The notes: generated by a model from the letters alone, not told the origin. Positions 9,892 through 19,622 are shown, counted from the stretch's first letter. The stretch is 64,000 nt of DNA from Streptomyces galbus (GCF_005280195.1 NZ_SZPR01000008.1:186001-250000), one strand, 5' to 3'. Numbers and translations are program-made.

Positions 9892-11496
9892 TCAGTGCGG
9901 TTGCACGGGCGCGGTGCGGCCCTGTTGCGCGTCGTGGGCGAGGAGCGCGATGTGGACGGAGGCCGCCTGCTCGAAGTCGTCGAGGTCGACGCCGAGGCGG
10001 GCCCGTATCGCCTCCAGGCGGCGGTACAGGGCGGGGCGGGAGACGTGGTGGAGCTGGGCGGTGCGGGACTTGTTGCGGCCGGTCGCGAGGTAGGTGCGCA
10101 GCACGGACAGCAGGTCGTCGTCGCCGGCCCGCAGCAGCCCGTCCAACTCGCGCTCGGCGAAGGACTGCACGTGCGGGTCGTCGCGCAACAGCCGTACCAG
10201 GCCGCGCAGGTGGACATCGCGCAGCCGGACCACGGGCGGCAGGTCGAGTGCGGCGGCGGAGCCGGCCACGGCCTCGGCGACGTGCCGCGCCTCGCGCAGC
10301 CCGGCCGGCACGTCGTCCCAGGCGGTGCGCGGCCCGGCCGCGGCGACGACGGGGCGCGGCTCGTCCGTCCCGCCGCGCAGCCGCGCCGCGAGGTGCGCGG
10401 CCAGCGCGTCGGCGTCCTGGTCGCGGGCGAGGCTGAGCAGGACGGCGGTGGTCCCGTCGCCGAGGTCGGCGACCAGCCCGGGCAGGCCCAGCAGGCGCAG
10501 CGTCCGGTCGAGCCGGACGGGTTCGCCGTCGCTCACCACCAGCGGGACGAAGGTGCGGCGGTTCACGGGCAGCCCGGCCGCGCGCGCCCGCGGCAGCAGG
10601 TGCCGGGCCGGTACGGCGCCGGAGACCAGGTCGGTGAGCAGGCCCTGCGCGGACTGCTCCTCCCAGGAGCGGGCGGAGCCGCCGCCGAGCATGCGGTGCA
10701 GCACGAGCGCCTCGGCGGCCCGGTCGGCGAGCAGCCGCCCGCCGGCGGCGTCGCCCCGGTAGCCGCACAGGGTGATGCGGCCCCACTGCTCCCCGCGTCC
10801 GCCCAGCTCGGCGCGGATCCAGCCGTCGCCCTCGCCGCCTCCGGCCTGACGGGCGATGCGCTCCCAGTCGCGCAGCACGTCGTCGACGGCCGGCCGCTCC
10901 CCCGCCGTGGCCAGCACCCGGTGGGCGAGGTTGGTGACGACGACGGGGCAGCCGCTGTGCCGGGCGACCTCGTCGAGCAGGCGCTGCAGCGGGGCGCCGG
11001 ACGTGATCAGCCGGGTGAGGGCGGTGCGCACCGACTCCGACAGGCTGACGGCGGCGAACTTGCGCCGCACCAGGCGGGACTGCACCTCCTCGGTCAGCTC
11101 GGCGAAGGGGAACGGGCGGTGCAGGACGACCATGGGCAGCCCGCACCGCTCGGCGGCCCGGCGCATCGCGTCCGGCGGCGCGGGGAACGCCCGCCCGAGG
11201 CCGAGGACGACGGCCGCCGCCTCGGCGCGGTGCAGGGACCGCACGTACTCGGTCTGCTTGCCCTCGTCCCCGGCGAGCAGGACGCCCGTGGTGAGCACCA
11301 TCTCCCCGCCGCTGAGCATCACGCCGACGTCGGCGGCCTCGGCGACGTGCACCCAGCGCACGGGCCGGTCCAGTTGCGCCGCCCCGGCCACCACCTCCGG
11401 TTCCCCGGCCAGGACCCGCTCCAGGGACAGGACGTGCCGGACCGACAGCGCCTCGAGCGGTTCGGCGTGCCCCCAGGAATCCGACGTGGTGGTCAT
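9892..11496 (-). CDS. PucR-family transcriptional regulator
   Basis: A 534-residue regulator. Residues about 15-135 form a PucR N-terminal ligand domain (LSVRHVLSLERVL, PVRWVHVAEAADVGVMLSGGEMVLTTG). A GGDEF-like middle region follows, then a C-terminal PucR-type HTH (LSVLRTYLATGRNKSRTAQLHHVSRPALYRRLEAI). The family controls purine, pyrimidine and related nitrogen-source catabolism. It is 61 bases after the aminotransferase gene on the same strand and upstream of the second half of the pathway, so it probably regulates both operons. The ATG at 11496 has AAGGGGA upstream. Confidence 0.9.
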   Translation of the reverse strand: MTTTSDSWGHAEPLEALSVRHVLSLERVLAGEPEVVAGAAQLDRPVRWVHVAEAADVGVMLSGGEMVLTTGVLLAGDEGKQTEYVRSLHRAEAAAVVLGLGRAFPAPPDAMRRAAERCGLPMVVLHRPFPFAELTEEVQSRLVRRKFAAVSLSESVRTALTRLITSGAPLQRLLDEVARHSGCPVVVTNLAHRVLATAGERPAVDDVLRDWERIARQAGGGEGDGWIRAELGGRGEQWGRITLCGYRGDAAGGRLLADRAAEALVLHRMLGGGSARSWEEQSAQGLLTDLVSGAVPARHLLPRARAAGLPVNRRTFVPLVVSDGEPVRLDRTLRLLGLPGLVADLGDGTTAVLLSLARDQDADALAAHLAARLRGGTDEPRPVVAAAGPRTAWDDVPAGLREARHVAEAVAGSAAALDLPPVVRLRDVHLRGLVRLLRDDPHVQSFAERELDGLLRAGDDDLLSVLRTYLATGRNKSRTAQLHHVSRPALYRRLEAIRARLGVDLDDFEQAASVHIALLAHDAQQGRTAPVQPH

Positions 11497-11557
11497 GGCG
11501 GTTCCCCTTCGCTTCCGTGGCCCGGTGCGCCCGCCGGGCGCCGGAGCCCGTGCCGCG

Positions 11558-12841
11558 CTACTGCGTGCTCCGCAGGGCGTCCTCGAGGATCGCGGCGCCC
11601 TCCTCGGCCTCCGCGACGGTCAGGGACAGCGGCGGCGCCACGCGCAGCGCGCTGGTGTCGTGCCCGCCGCCCTTGCCGATGAGCAGCCCGCCCGCGCGGG
11701 CCACCTCCAGCACCGCGGCCGCCCGGTCCGGGTCGGCCCGGTCGGTGCCGGGCCTGACGAGCTCGACGCCGATCATCAGGCCGCGGCCGCGCACCTCGCG
11801 CACCCCGTCGACCTGCGCGGCGACGGCCCGCAGCCGCTCCAGCAGCAGCCCGCCGACGCGCCGCGCGTTGCCCTGCAGGTCGTGCTCCAGCAGGTACGTC
11901 AGGTTCGCCAGGCCCGCCGCCATGGTGATCTGGGTGCCGCCGAAGGTGGAGATGCTGTTGGCGTCGAGGCAGTTCATGATCTCGGAGCGGGCGATGACGC
12001 CGCCGATGGACATGCCGTTGCCGATGCCCTTGGCGAAGGTCACGATGTCGGGCGGGCCGCTGCGCCCGTGCGCCTGCCAGCCCCAGAAGTGGTCGCCGGT
12101 GCGGCCCCAGCCGGTCTGCACCTCGTCGGCGATCCACAGCACGCCCCGCTCGTGCAGCACGTCGCGGAAGGCGGCGTACAGGCCGTCGGGGGGCGAGGTG
12201 AACCCGCCGACGCCCTGGACCGGTTCGGCGATCAGCGCGGCGGGCGGGCGGGTCTGGCCGAGCAGGTCGCGCAGGTCCTCGACGCAGGCGGCGGTGAACG
12301 CGTCGTCGTCGAGGTGGGCGTACGGGCCGCGGGTGCGGACGCCGCCGTGGACGTAGAGCGTCTGCAGCGGGGACAGCGAGGTGGGCGACCAGCCGCGGTT
12401 GCCGGTGATGCCGACCGCGCTGAAGGACCGGCCGTGGTAGCTGTTGCGCATCGCGAGGACCGTGTTGCTGCGCCGGTAGGTGGTGGCGAGCAGCAGCGCG
12501 GTGTCGTTGGCCTCGGTGCCGGAGGTGGTGAAGAAGACCCGGGCGTCGGGGATGGCGCTGATCTGCGCGACCCGCTCGGCGAGTTCCACCATCGGGCGGT
12601 TCAGGTACAGGGTGGAGGAGTGGACGATCCGCCCCGCCTGTTCGGCGACCGCCTTGGTCACCTCGGGCAGGGCGTGCGCGGTCATCGTGGTGAGGATGCC
12701 GCCGAAGAAGTCCAGGTACCGGTTGCCCTGGACGTCCCAGACGTGGCGGCCCTCGCCGTGGGTGATCTCCAGCGGGTCCTCGTAGTAGAGGGCCAGCCAG
12801 TCGGGCAGGACGGTGCGGTGGCGGGCGTACAGGTCGTTCAC
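11558..12841 (-). CDS. Class III omega-aminotransferase, probable beta-alanine/GABA:pyruvate transaminase
   Basis: A 427-residue PLP-dependent fold-type I aminotransferase. The PLP-Lys is in VTFAKGIGNGMSIGG, the Asp motif in LWIADEVQTGWGRTG, and the start region is the usual WDVQGNRYLDFFGGI. The GTG at 12841 overlaps the amidase stop (GTGA), giving tight coupling to the preceding gene. In reductive pyrimidine breakdown this enzyme would remove the amino group of beta-alanine or beta-aminoisobutyrate made by the amidases. The exact amine donor cannot be read from the sequence. Confidence 0.9.
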   Translation of the reverse strand: MNDLYARHRTVLPDWLALYYEDPLEITHGEGRHVWDVQGNRYLDFFGGILTTMTAHALPEVTKAVAEQAGRIVHSSTLYLNRPMVELAERVAQISAIPDARVFFTTSGTEANDTALLLATTYRRSNTVLAMRNSYHGRSFSAVGITGNRGWSPTSLSPLQTLYVHGGVRTRGPYAHLDDDAFTAACVEDLRDLLGQTRPPAALIAEPVQGVGGFTSPPDGLYAAFRDVLHERGVLWIADEVQTGWGRTGDHFWGWQAHGRSGPPDIVTFAKGIGNGMSIGGVIARSEIMNCLDANSISTFGGTQITMAAGLANLTYLLEHDLQGNARRVGGLLLERLRAVAAQVDGVREVRGRGLMIGVELVRPGTDRADPDRAAAVLEVARAGGLLIGKGGGHDTSALRVAPPLSLTVAEAEEGAAILEDALRSTQ

Positions 12842-13680
12842 GGCCGCACCAGCCCCTCGTAGGCGTCGGGCCGGCGGTCGCGGTAGAACGCCCACTGCTG
12901 CCGGACCTCCTCGATCACGTCGAAGTCGAGGTCGCGCACCAGGAGTTCCTCCTTGGTGTCGCTGGCGGTGTCACCGACGACCTGGCCGCGCGGGTCGACG
13001 AAGTAGCTGGTGCCGTAGAAGTCGTTGTCGCCGTAGATCTCCTGGCCGACGCGGTTGATCGCGGCGACGAAGTACTCGTTGGCGACGGCCGCGGCGGGCT
13101 GCTCCAGCTGCCACAGGTAGGACGACAGGCCGCGGTGCGTGGCCGACGGGTTGTAGACCAGCTGGGCGCCGTTCAGGCCCAGTTGGCGCCAGCCCTCGGG
13201 GAAGTGGCGGTCGTAGCAGATGTAGACGCCGACCTTGCCGACGGCGGTGTCGAAGACGGGCCAGCCGAGGTTGCCGGGCTTGAAGTAGTACTTCTCCCAG
13301 AAGCCGCGCACCTGCGGGATGTGGTGCTTGCGGTACTTGCCGAGGTAGGAGCCGTCGGCGTCGATCACGGCGGCGGTGTTGTAGTAGAACCCGGACTGCT
13401 CGACCTCGAAGACCGGGACCACGATCACCATGCCGGTCTCGCGCGCCAGCTCCCGCATCCGGCGCACGGTCGGGCCGTCGGGCACCGGCTCGGCCCAACG
13501 GTAGTGCTCCGGTTCCTGGACCTGGCAGAAGTAGGGCGCGTTGAAGACCTCCTGGAAGCCGATGACCTTCGCGCCCTGCCGGGCCGCCGCGCGGGCGTGC
13601 TCCTCGTGTTTCGCCACCATGGACTCGGTGTCGCCGGTCCAGGTGGCCTGGACCAGTGCGGCACGTACGACGTTGGCCAT
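12838..13680 (-). CDS. Nitrilase-superfamily amidase, probable beta-ureidopropionase (copy 2)
   Basis: A 280-residue paralogue of the amidase at 8888-9730, same length, with the same Glu (IGFQEVFNAPY), Lys (KYRKHHIP) and Cys (YICYDRHFPEGW) triad. It leads the second operon of the locus and is coupled by GTGA to the aminotransferase. A GAAGGAG ribosome site precedes its ATG. Two copies in one locus suggest different N-carbamoyl substrates (for example beta-alanine versus beta-aminoisobutyrate derivatives); that is inference. The upstream 201-bp gap is the likely promoter. Confidence 0.9.
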   Translation of the reverse strand: MANVVRAALVQATWTGDTESMVAKHEEHARAAARQGAKVIGFQEVFNAPYFCQVQEPEHYRWAEPVPDGPTVRRMRELARETGMVIVVPVFEVEQSGFYYNTAAVIDADGSYLGKYRKHHIPQVRGFWEKYYFKPGNLGWPVFDTAVGKVGVYICYDRHFPEGWRQLGLNGAQLVYNPSATHRGLSSYLWQLEQPAAAVANEYFVAAINRVGQEIYGDNDFYGTSYFVDPRGQVVGDTASDTKEELLVRDLDFDVIEEVRQQWAFYRDRRPDAYEGLVRP

Positions 13681-13881
13681 GAGCTGCTCCTTCGACGGGA
13701 CCGTCAGAGCCTCTACGCCCGTAGAACAGGCCTTAGAGGGACGAACGTAAGCCTCTCGGACGGCCTTGCCAAGACCATCGTCGTCAACCCGGTGAGTCGA
13801 TCGCGTTTCACACTCCGGTGGGTGAGCCGTCGCGCGTACGGCGTACGCGCCGGGTGCGGCCGGGGGCCGGACCCGGCGTGC

Positions 13882-15723
13882 TCAGGTGTGGTGTCCCGCC
13901 ACCCGCAGCGCGTGCACCAGGTCCCAGTACCGGGTGTCCGAGACACCCCGGGCGGCGTCCAGCAGCAGCGGGACCAGGGTGCGCGGCTCGGGTGCGGCGC
14001 TGCGGGCGGCCTCCTCGGGGGCGCGGACCCGGACGTACGCGTCGAGCAGCGCCCGCACCTCGCGGTGACGGCCCTCGGCGGCCAGGCCCCGTACCGCCTC
14101 ACCGATCTCCTCGGCCGGGCGGCCGACGCCCTGCCGCAGGATCTGCTCGGCGTCGTCCGCGCGCCCCGCCGCGAGCAGCGCGTCCGCGGCCGCGACCAGC
14201 CGCCCGACCGGCAGCGAGGCGGCCTCCCACAGCAAGGTCGCCCAGTCGGCGCCCAGACCGGCGTGCTGGAGTTCCGCGGCGAGCAGCGGCACGTGGGCCG
14301 CCGGCCAGTACGCCAGCTCCACGAGCAGGGCGTGCGCCTCGCCGCTGAGCTGCCGCGTGCGCAGGCTCACCAGCCGCTCCACGGCCCGGGCCGCCTCCTG
14401 CCGCGCCCGGTCGTTCACCGGGCCGGTCTCCCGCGGCCGGGCCGCGGACGGCGCCTTCGGCTCCGCGGCGGCCCCGGCGAACCGCGCGCCCCGCAGGCCA
14501 CGCCGGCCGGCGGGCGCGGGTGCGGGCCCGAGCCCGGGCAGCGCGGGACCGCCGTCCGGCCGCGCCGGTACGGGTACGGCGTCGACGTCCTCCTGCGCCA
14601 TCCCGGCGAACCGGGCACTCCCCCTGCGCCGCTTGCGCTGCTTGGGGACGGTGGGGGCGGAGGCGGGGGGTTCCGCGGAGACGGGCTGGTGGGGGTCGGG
14701 GCCGGTCCCGTACGGGGCGGGGGTGTGGGCCGGGTCGTGGGAGGCGGGGGCGTGGGCGGGCTCGTGGAGGGCGGAGGTGTCCGGGTATGTGCCGGCGTTG
14801 GCCCAGTCAAGGTCGAGGGGCGCGCGGCCGCCCGTGGCCGGCCGGTCGGCCGCGGTGGCGCCGTACGCGTCCGCGGCTGCCCGGTCCGGGCCGCTCGCGT
14901 CGGCCGACACCGTAGGGCCGGCGAAGTCGCGCGCGACGACCGGGCCGTCGCGGCCGGCCGGCCCCACGGGGCCACCTCGGTCCGCCGGCCCCACCGGGCC
15001 GCGTCGGCCCGCCGGCCCCACCGGGTCCCCTCCGCCGGTCCGTCCCTCCGGACCGGCGAACTCGCCCCGGCCCGTGAAGCCGTCGGCATCCGTCCCGCCC
15101 ACCGGCCCGGTGGAGCCGGCCGCGTACGCCGGGGCAGTCGCGGGCGGGTCGCTGGGGTGGGCCGTGGCCGTCCGGCCGGGGTCGGCCCGGCGCCGGTGGT
15201 CGCCGCGTTGCCTCGCCCGGTGGTCGTGTTCCGCCATGCGGCGGCGCAGCTCGGCGCAGCGGGCGGTGGCGCGTGCGTGGTCGTCGCGGGCCCAGGCCAG
15301 GTCCAGGCGCAGGGCGTCCGCCTCCCCGGGGGTGGTCGCGGCGGCGAGGAGGCGGCCGAGTTCGGCCTGGCGCTCGGCGGCGTAGCGCTGCTCGCGGAGC
15401 ATGACGTCGAGGCGGTCCCCCAGGGCTTCGCGCCCGCCGGGCCGGTCGTCGTGGGCGAGGAGTGCGGCGGCGTGCAGCGGGCGGACCCGCTCGGCCTCCT
15501 GCTCGGCGGCCCTGGCGCCGTAGGCCGCGGCGAGGTCCTGCAGCAGCGCCTCCACCACGTCCCAGGGCGGCACTTCGCGCCCCTCCACGCAGTCCCGCAT
15601 GCCCTCCGGGTCCCGCTGCCAGAACACCCCGGCCCAGCCGGCGACCTGGTCGAGGCGCGCCAAGAGGCCGCCCAGGTGGTGCGCGAACTCCCGCGCCTCC
15701 TCCGGGAGCTGATCCACCGTCAT
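13882..15723 (-). CDS. Large hypothetical protein with collagen-like central repeats
   Basis: A 613-residue protein with three parts. Residues about 1-180 are helical and charged, with a long probable coiled coil (QEAERVRPLHAAALLAHDDR onward). Residues about 190-420 are disordered, rich in Gly, Pro, Asp and Arg, and include Gly-X-Y runs such as GPVGPAGRRGPVGPADRGG. Residues about 430-613 are an alpha-helical repeat-like domain (LLVELAYWPAAHVPLLAAEL). No signal peptide or membrane helix is seen. Long proteins of this layout are common in Streptomyces and lack an assigned role. It is a single-gene unit between the amidase operon and the XRE regulator. Confidence 0.7.
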   Translation of the reverse strand: MTVDQLPEEAREFAHHLGGLLARLDQVAGWAGVFWQRDPEGMRDCVEGREVPPWDVVEALLQDLAAAYGARAAEQEAERVRPLHAAALLAHDDRPGGREALGDRLDVMLREQRYAAERQAELGRLLAAATTPGEADALRLDLAWARDDHARATARCAELRRRMAEHDHRARQRGDHRRRADPGRTATAHPSDPPATAPAYAAGSTGPVGGTDADGFTGRGEFAGPEGRTGGGDPVGPAGRRGPVGPADRGGPVGPAGRDGPVVARDFAGPTVSADASGPDRAAADAYGATAADRPATGGRAPLDLDWANAGTYPDTSALHEPAHAPASHDPAHTPAPYGTGPDPHQPVSAEPPASAPTVPKQRKRRRGSARFAGMAQEDVDAVPVPARPDGGPALPGLGPAPAPAGRRGLRGARFAGAAAEPKAPSAARPRETGPVNDRARQEAARAVERLVSLRTRQLSGEAHALLVELAYWPAAHVPLLAAELQHAGLGADWATLLWEAASLPVGRLVAAADALLAAGRADDAEQILRQGVGRPAEEIGEAVRGLAAEGRHREVRALLDAYVRVRAPEEAARSAAPEPRTLVPLLLDAARGVSDTRYWDLVHALRVAGHHT

Positions 15724-15845
15724 CGTCGACTCCCACCCGACCGGAACACTCAGCTCCGAGAAAACACCATCCGTGTTACGGACCGGCTACGGGGAGTTTT
15801 CGAAGGGGACGCGAACCCCTCGGCGGGCCGCCCGGGGCCGGACGC

Positions 15846-16097
15846 TCACACCCCGGCGAACGCGCACCGCCCGGCCAGCTCGTCCATGGACAGGCCGAGG
15901 GCGCCGGCGAGCGCGGCGACCGTGAAGAAGGCGGGCGTCGGGGCCCGGCCGGTCTCGATCTTGCGCAGGGTCTCGGCGGAGATGCCGGCGGCGGCGGCGA
16001 CGTCGGCCATGCTCCGCCCACCGCGGGCCTCGCGGAGGAAACGGCCGAGCCGCTCGCCGCGTTCGCGCTCTTCGGGGGTCAAGGGGGTGCGCACCAT
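15846..16097 (-). CDS. Small XRE-family HTH regulator
   Basis: An 83-residue protein that is little more than a Cro/CI-type helix-turn-helix (RSMADVAAAAGISAETLRKIETGRAPTP) plus a short tail. It faces the methionine aminopeptidase gene across a tiny gap. Two ATGs are possible (16106 and 16097); 16097 is preferred because a TAGAAT -10 box (16110-16105) lies exactly 7 bases before it, as expected for a leaderless transcript. It probably binds the palindrome at 16111-16120 and represses itself and the aminopeptidase gene. Confidence 0.85.
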   Translation of the reverse strand: MVRTPLTPEERERGERLGRFLREARGGRSMADVAAAAGISAETLRKIETGRAPTPAFFTVAALAGALGLSMDELAGRCAFAGV

Positions 16098-16130
16098 GCC
16101 CGCCATTCTAATACCGGTATAGTAATTGGC
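16098..16130. promoter_or_regulatory. Back-to-back leaderless promoters around palindrome ATACCGGTAT
   Basis: The 33-bp gap holds a perfect 10-bp palindrome (16111-16120). A -10 box lies on each side: TATAGT (16118-16123) reading right and TAGAAT (16110-16105) reading left. Each ends 7 bases before the ATG of its gene (16131 and 16097), so both mRNAs should begin at the start codon. A repressor bound to the palindrome would cover both -10 boxes. Confidence 0.7.
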
Positions 16131-16901
16131 ATGGTGGAACTGAAGTCGAAGACCTCGATCGACGCGATGTACGAGGCGGGCCAGGTCGTCGCCCGGGCCC
16201 TGACGGCCGCGCGCGACGCCGCCGGCGTGGGCGTTTCCCTGCTGGAGCTGGACGAGCTGGCCCACGAGGTGCTGCGGGAGGCGGGGGCGACGTCACCGTT
16301 CCTCGGCTACCGGCCGTCCTTCGCGCCGACCCCGTTCCCGGCGGTGCTGTGCACCTCCGTCAACGACGCCGTCGTGCACGGCGTCCCGACCGACTACCGG
16401 CTGCGCGACGGCGACCTGGTCTCACTGGACTTCGGCGCCCAGCTCAACGGCTGGGCGGGCGACTCCGCGCTCAGCTTCGTCGTGGGCACGCCCCGCCCGG
16501 CGGACGCGCGCCTCGTGGAGACGGCCGAGCGGGCCCTGGCCGCGGGCATCGCGGCCGCCGTGCCGGGCAACCGCATGGGCGACATCGGCCACGCCATCGG
16601 CACGGTCTGCCGCTCGGCCGGCTACGGCATCCTGGACGACTTCGGCGGCCACGGCATCGGCCGTCGTATGCACGAGGACCCGCCCGTGCCCAACGAGGGC
16701 CGGCCCGGCCGCGGTCTGCCGCTGCGCCCCGGCATGGTCCTGGCGATCGAGCCGATGCTGCTCGGGGGCGGCCGCGACGACTACCACGTGGCCCCGGACG
16801 GCTGGACCCTGCGCACCAACGACGGCTCACGCGCGGCCCACGTCGAACACACGGTGGCGATCACCGAGAGCGGCCCGAGGGTGCTGACCGAGCGGCGCTG
16901 A
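16131..16901 (+). CDS. map: Type I methionine aminopeptidase (additional copy)
   Basis: A 256-residue metalloprotease that removes the initiator Met from new proteins. The five metal ligands are visible in order: Asp in VSLDFGA, Asp in WAGDSAL, His in GHGIGRRMHEDP, Glu in LAIEPML and Glu in HVEHTVAI. The catalytic His of the N-terminal part is in VVHGVP. There is no zinc-finger or long N-terminal extension. Pairing with a dedicated XRE repressor suggests a conditionally expressed extra copy rather than the housekeeping one next to secY/adk. An alternative start is the GTG three bases on, but the promoter spacing favours ATG at 16131. Confidence 0.9.
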   Translation: MVELKSKTSIDAMYEAGQVVARALTAARDAAGVGVSLLELDELAHEVLREAGATSPFLGYRPSFAPTPFPAVLCTSVNDAVVHGVPTDYRLRDGDLVSLDFGAQLNGWAGDSALSFVVGTPRPADARLVETAERALAAGIAAAVPGNRMGDIGHAIGTVCRSAGYGILDDFGGHGIGRRMHEDPPVPNEGRPGRGLPLRPGMVLAIEPMLLGGGRDDYHVAPDGWTLRTNDGSRAAHVEHTVAITESGPRVLTERR

Positions 16902-16952
16902 CCCGCCCGGCCGCAGCGGGGCCCCGGTGCCCTCCGGGCAGGACGCGCCGTT

Positions 16953-16964
16953 CGGTACGTACCG
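16953..16964. promoter_or_regulatory. Perfect 12-bp palindrome upstream of the ClpC-like gene
   Basis: CGGTACGTACCG lies 70 bp before the ATG at 17035, a position fitting an operator. It does not match the ClgR or HspR box patterns I know, so the regulator is unknown. Confidence 0.35.
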
Positions 16965-17034
16965 TGCCATGGTGGTGTAAGTCCGGCACGGACCGGGCAC
17001 CCGGCCAGCCCGCGCAGTCAACGAACGGAACGCC

Positions 17035-19581
17035 ATGACCAGCGGCTTCACCAGCCCGGAGGGCTACGGCGACCCCTTCGGCGAGTTCCTGGCCCGCTTC
17101 TTCGGCGGGCCCCGCCCCGGCCCCCGGCAGATCAACATAGGCCAGCTCCTCAGCCAGCCCGCGAGGGAGCTGGTCCGCGGCGCCGCCCAGTACGCCGCCG
17201 AGCACGGCAGCCGCGACCTGGACACCGAACACCTGCTGCGGGCGGCGCTCGCGGCGGAGCCGACCAGGTCGCTGCTCAGCCGGGCCGGTGCCGATCCCGA
17301 CTCGCTCGCCTCGGAGATCGACGAGCGCTCGGGCCCGGCGCAGCAGCCACCGGCCGAGGTGCCGCCGCCCACCTCGCTGTCCCTCACCCCGGCCGCCAAG
17401 CGCGCCCTGCTGGACGCCCACGACCTGGCCCGGTCCCGCGGCGCGGGCTACATCGGTCCGGAGCACGTGCTGAGCGCGCTGGCCGCGAACCCGGACTCGG
17501 CGGCGGGCCACATCCTCAACCAGGCCCGGTTCGCCCCCGGCGGCCCCGCCGAGACGCCCGAGGCGCCGCCCGCGGCCCGTGCCGAGCGGCAGCGCCCGAC
17601 GTCCACGCCCACCCTCGACAAGTACGGCCGCGACCTCACCGACATGGCCCGTCAGGGCCGTATCGACCCGGTGATCGGCCGGGACGAGGAGATCGAGCAG
17701 ACGATCGAGGTGCTGTCCCGGCGCGGCAAGAACAACCCGGTGCTGATCGGTGACGCCGGCGTCGGCAAGACGGCCATCGTGGAGGGCCTCGCGCAGCGCA
17801 TCGCGGACAACGACGTGCCCGACATCCTCGCCGGACGGCGGGTGGTGGCGCTGGACCTGACGGGCGTGGTGGCCGGCACCCGCTACCGCGGCGACTTCGA
17901 GGAGCGGCTCAACACCATCGTCGACGAGATCCGCGCCCACTCCGACCGGCTGATCGTCTTCATCGACGAGCTGCACACGGTCGTCGGCGCGGGCGGCGGC
18001 GGCGAGGGCGGGTCGATGGACGCCGGCAACATCCTCAAGCCGGCGCTGGCCCGCGGCGAGCTGCACATCGTGGGCGCGACCACGCTGGAGGAGTACCGGC
18101 GCATCGAGAAGGACGCGGCGCTGGCCCGCCGCTTCCAGCCGATCCTGGTGCCCGAGCCGTCGGTGCCGGACGCCATCGAGATCCTGCGGGGCCTGCGCGA
18201 CCGCTACGAGGCCCACCACCAGGTCCGCTACGCCGACGAGGCGCTGGTGGCGGCGGTGGAGCTGTCCGACCGCTACCTGACCGACCGCCGCCTGCCGGAC
18301 AAGGCGATCGACCTGATCGACCAGGCCGGGGCGCGGGTACGGCTCGGTGCGCGCACCAAGGGCACGGACGTGCGCGCCATGGAGCGCGAGGTCGAGCAGC
18401 TCACCCTCGACAAGGACCAGGCGGTCGCCGACGAGCAGTACGAGACGGCGACCCAACTGCGGGACCGCATCACCGAGTTGAAGCAGCGCATCGCGGACAC
18501 CGCCCAGGACGGCGCGGTGGACGAGGGCTGCGGCCTGGAGGTGACGGCGGAGGCCGTCGCCGAGGTCGTCTCGCGGCTGACGCACATCCCGCTCAGCAGC
18601 CTCACCCAGGAGGAGAAGGACCGCCTGCTGGGCCTGGAGGAGCACCTGCACCAGCGGGTGGTCGGCCAGGACGAGGCGGTGCGGGTGGTGTCCGACGCGG
18701 TGCTGCGCTCGCGGGCCGGGCTCGCCAGCCCCGACCGCCCCATCGGCAGCTTCCTGTTCCTCGGGCCGACCGGTGTCGGCAAGACCGAACTGGCCCGGGC
18801 GCTCGCCGAGGCGCTGTTCGGCAGCGAGGAACGCATGGTGCGGCTCGACATGAGCGAGTACCAGGAGCGGCACACGGTCAGCCGCCTGGTCGGCGCCCCG
18901 CCCGGGTACGTCGGCCACGAGGAGGCCGGCCAGCTCACCGAGGTGGTGCGGCGGCACCCGTACTCGCTGCTGCTGCTCGACGAGGTGGAGAAGGCGCACC
19001 CGGACGTCTTCAACATCCTGCTGCAGGTGCTGGACGACGGCCGGCTCACCGACGCGCAGGGCCGCACGGTGGACTTCACCAACACGGTCGTGGTGATGAC
19101 GAGCAACCTCGGCTCGGAGGCCATCACCCGGCGCGGCACCGGCATCGGCTTCGGCGCGGGCGGCGCCGACGCGGACGAGGAGGCCCGGCGCGAGCAGGTC
19201 CTGCGGCCGCTGCGCGACCACTTCCGGCCGGAGTTCCTCAACCGGATCGACGAGATCGTGGTCTTCCGGCAGCTCTCGACCGAGCAACTGCGGCGGATCA
19301 CCGACCTGTTGCTGGAGAAGACCCGCCGGCTGCTGCAGGCGCAGGGCATCACCGCGACCTTCAGCGCGGCGGCCGTCGACTGGCTGGCGGCGCGCGGCTA
19401 CCAGCCGGAGTACGGCGCCCGCCCGCTGCGCCGCACCATCCAGCGGGAGGTCGACAACCAGCTCTCCCGGCTGCTGCTCGACGGGCGGGTCAAGGAGGGC
19501 GACCGGGTCACGGTGGACGCGGGGGACGCAGGGCTCGTCTTCCGCACCGACGAACCCTCCGTCCCTGCACCGGAGTTGTGA
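17035..19581 (+). CDS. ClpC-type Clp ATPase, accessory paralogue
   Basis: An 848-residue AAA+ unfoldase. It has an N-terminal Clp-N double repeat ([32 protein letters not shown]), a first ATPase domain (Walker A GDAGVGKT, Walker B VFIDELHT), a middle region with a UVR-like segment ([20 protein letters not shown]), a second ATPase domain ([16 protein letters not shown]) and a C-terminal D2-small domain. The UVR segment points to ClpC rather than ClpA or ClpB. The extreme N terminus ([25 protein letters not shown]) is a Gly/Phe-rich extension not found in housekeeping ClpC. It presumably feeds substrates to ClpP or acts as a stress-induced disaggregase. Confidence 0.9.
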   Translation: MTSGFTSPEGYGDPFGEFLARFFGGPRPGPRQINIGQLLSQPARELVRGAAQYAAEHGSRDLDTEHLLRAALAAEPTRSLLSRAGADPDSLASEIDERSGPAQQPPAEVPPPTSLSLTPAAKRALLDAHDLARSRGAGYIGPEHVLSALAANPDSAAGHILNQARFAPGGPAETPEAPPAARAERQRPTSTPTLDKYGRDLTDMARQGRIDPVIGRDEEIEQTIEVLSRRGKNNPVLIGDAGVGKTAIVEGLAQRIADNDVPDILAGRRVVALDLTGVVAGTRYRGDFEERLNTIVDEIRAHSDRLIVFIDELHTVVGAGGGGEGGSMDAGNILKPALARGELHIVGATTLEEYRRIEKDAALARRFQPILVPEPSVPDAIEILRGLRDRYEAHHQVRYADEALVAAVELSDRYLTDRRLPDKAIDLIDQAGARVRLGARTKGTDVRAMEREVEQLTLDKDQAVADEQYETATQLRDRITELKQRIADTAQDGAVDEGCGLEVTAEAVAEVVSRLTHIPLSSLTQEEKDRLLGLEEHLHQRVVGQDEAVRVVSDAVLRSRAGLASPDRPIGSFLFLGPTGVGKTELARALAEALFGSEERMVRLDMSEYQERHTVSRLVGAPPGYVGHEEAGQLTEVVRRHPYSLLLLDEVEKAHPDVFNILLQVLDDGRLTDAQGRTVDFTNTVVVMTSNLGSEAITRRGTGIGFGAGGADADEEARREQVLRPLRDHFRPEFLNRIDEIVVFRQLSTEQLRRITDLLLEKTRRLLQAQGITATFSAAAVDWLAARGYQPEYGARPLRRTIQREVDNQLSRLLLDGRVKEGDRVTVDAGDAGLVFRTDEPSVPAPEL

Positions 19582-19622
19582 CCGGTCACGGGCGCTCCCG
19601 TTGACCCGCTCCGCGTGGCCCC

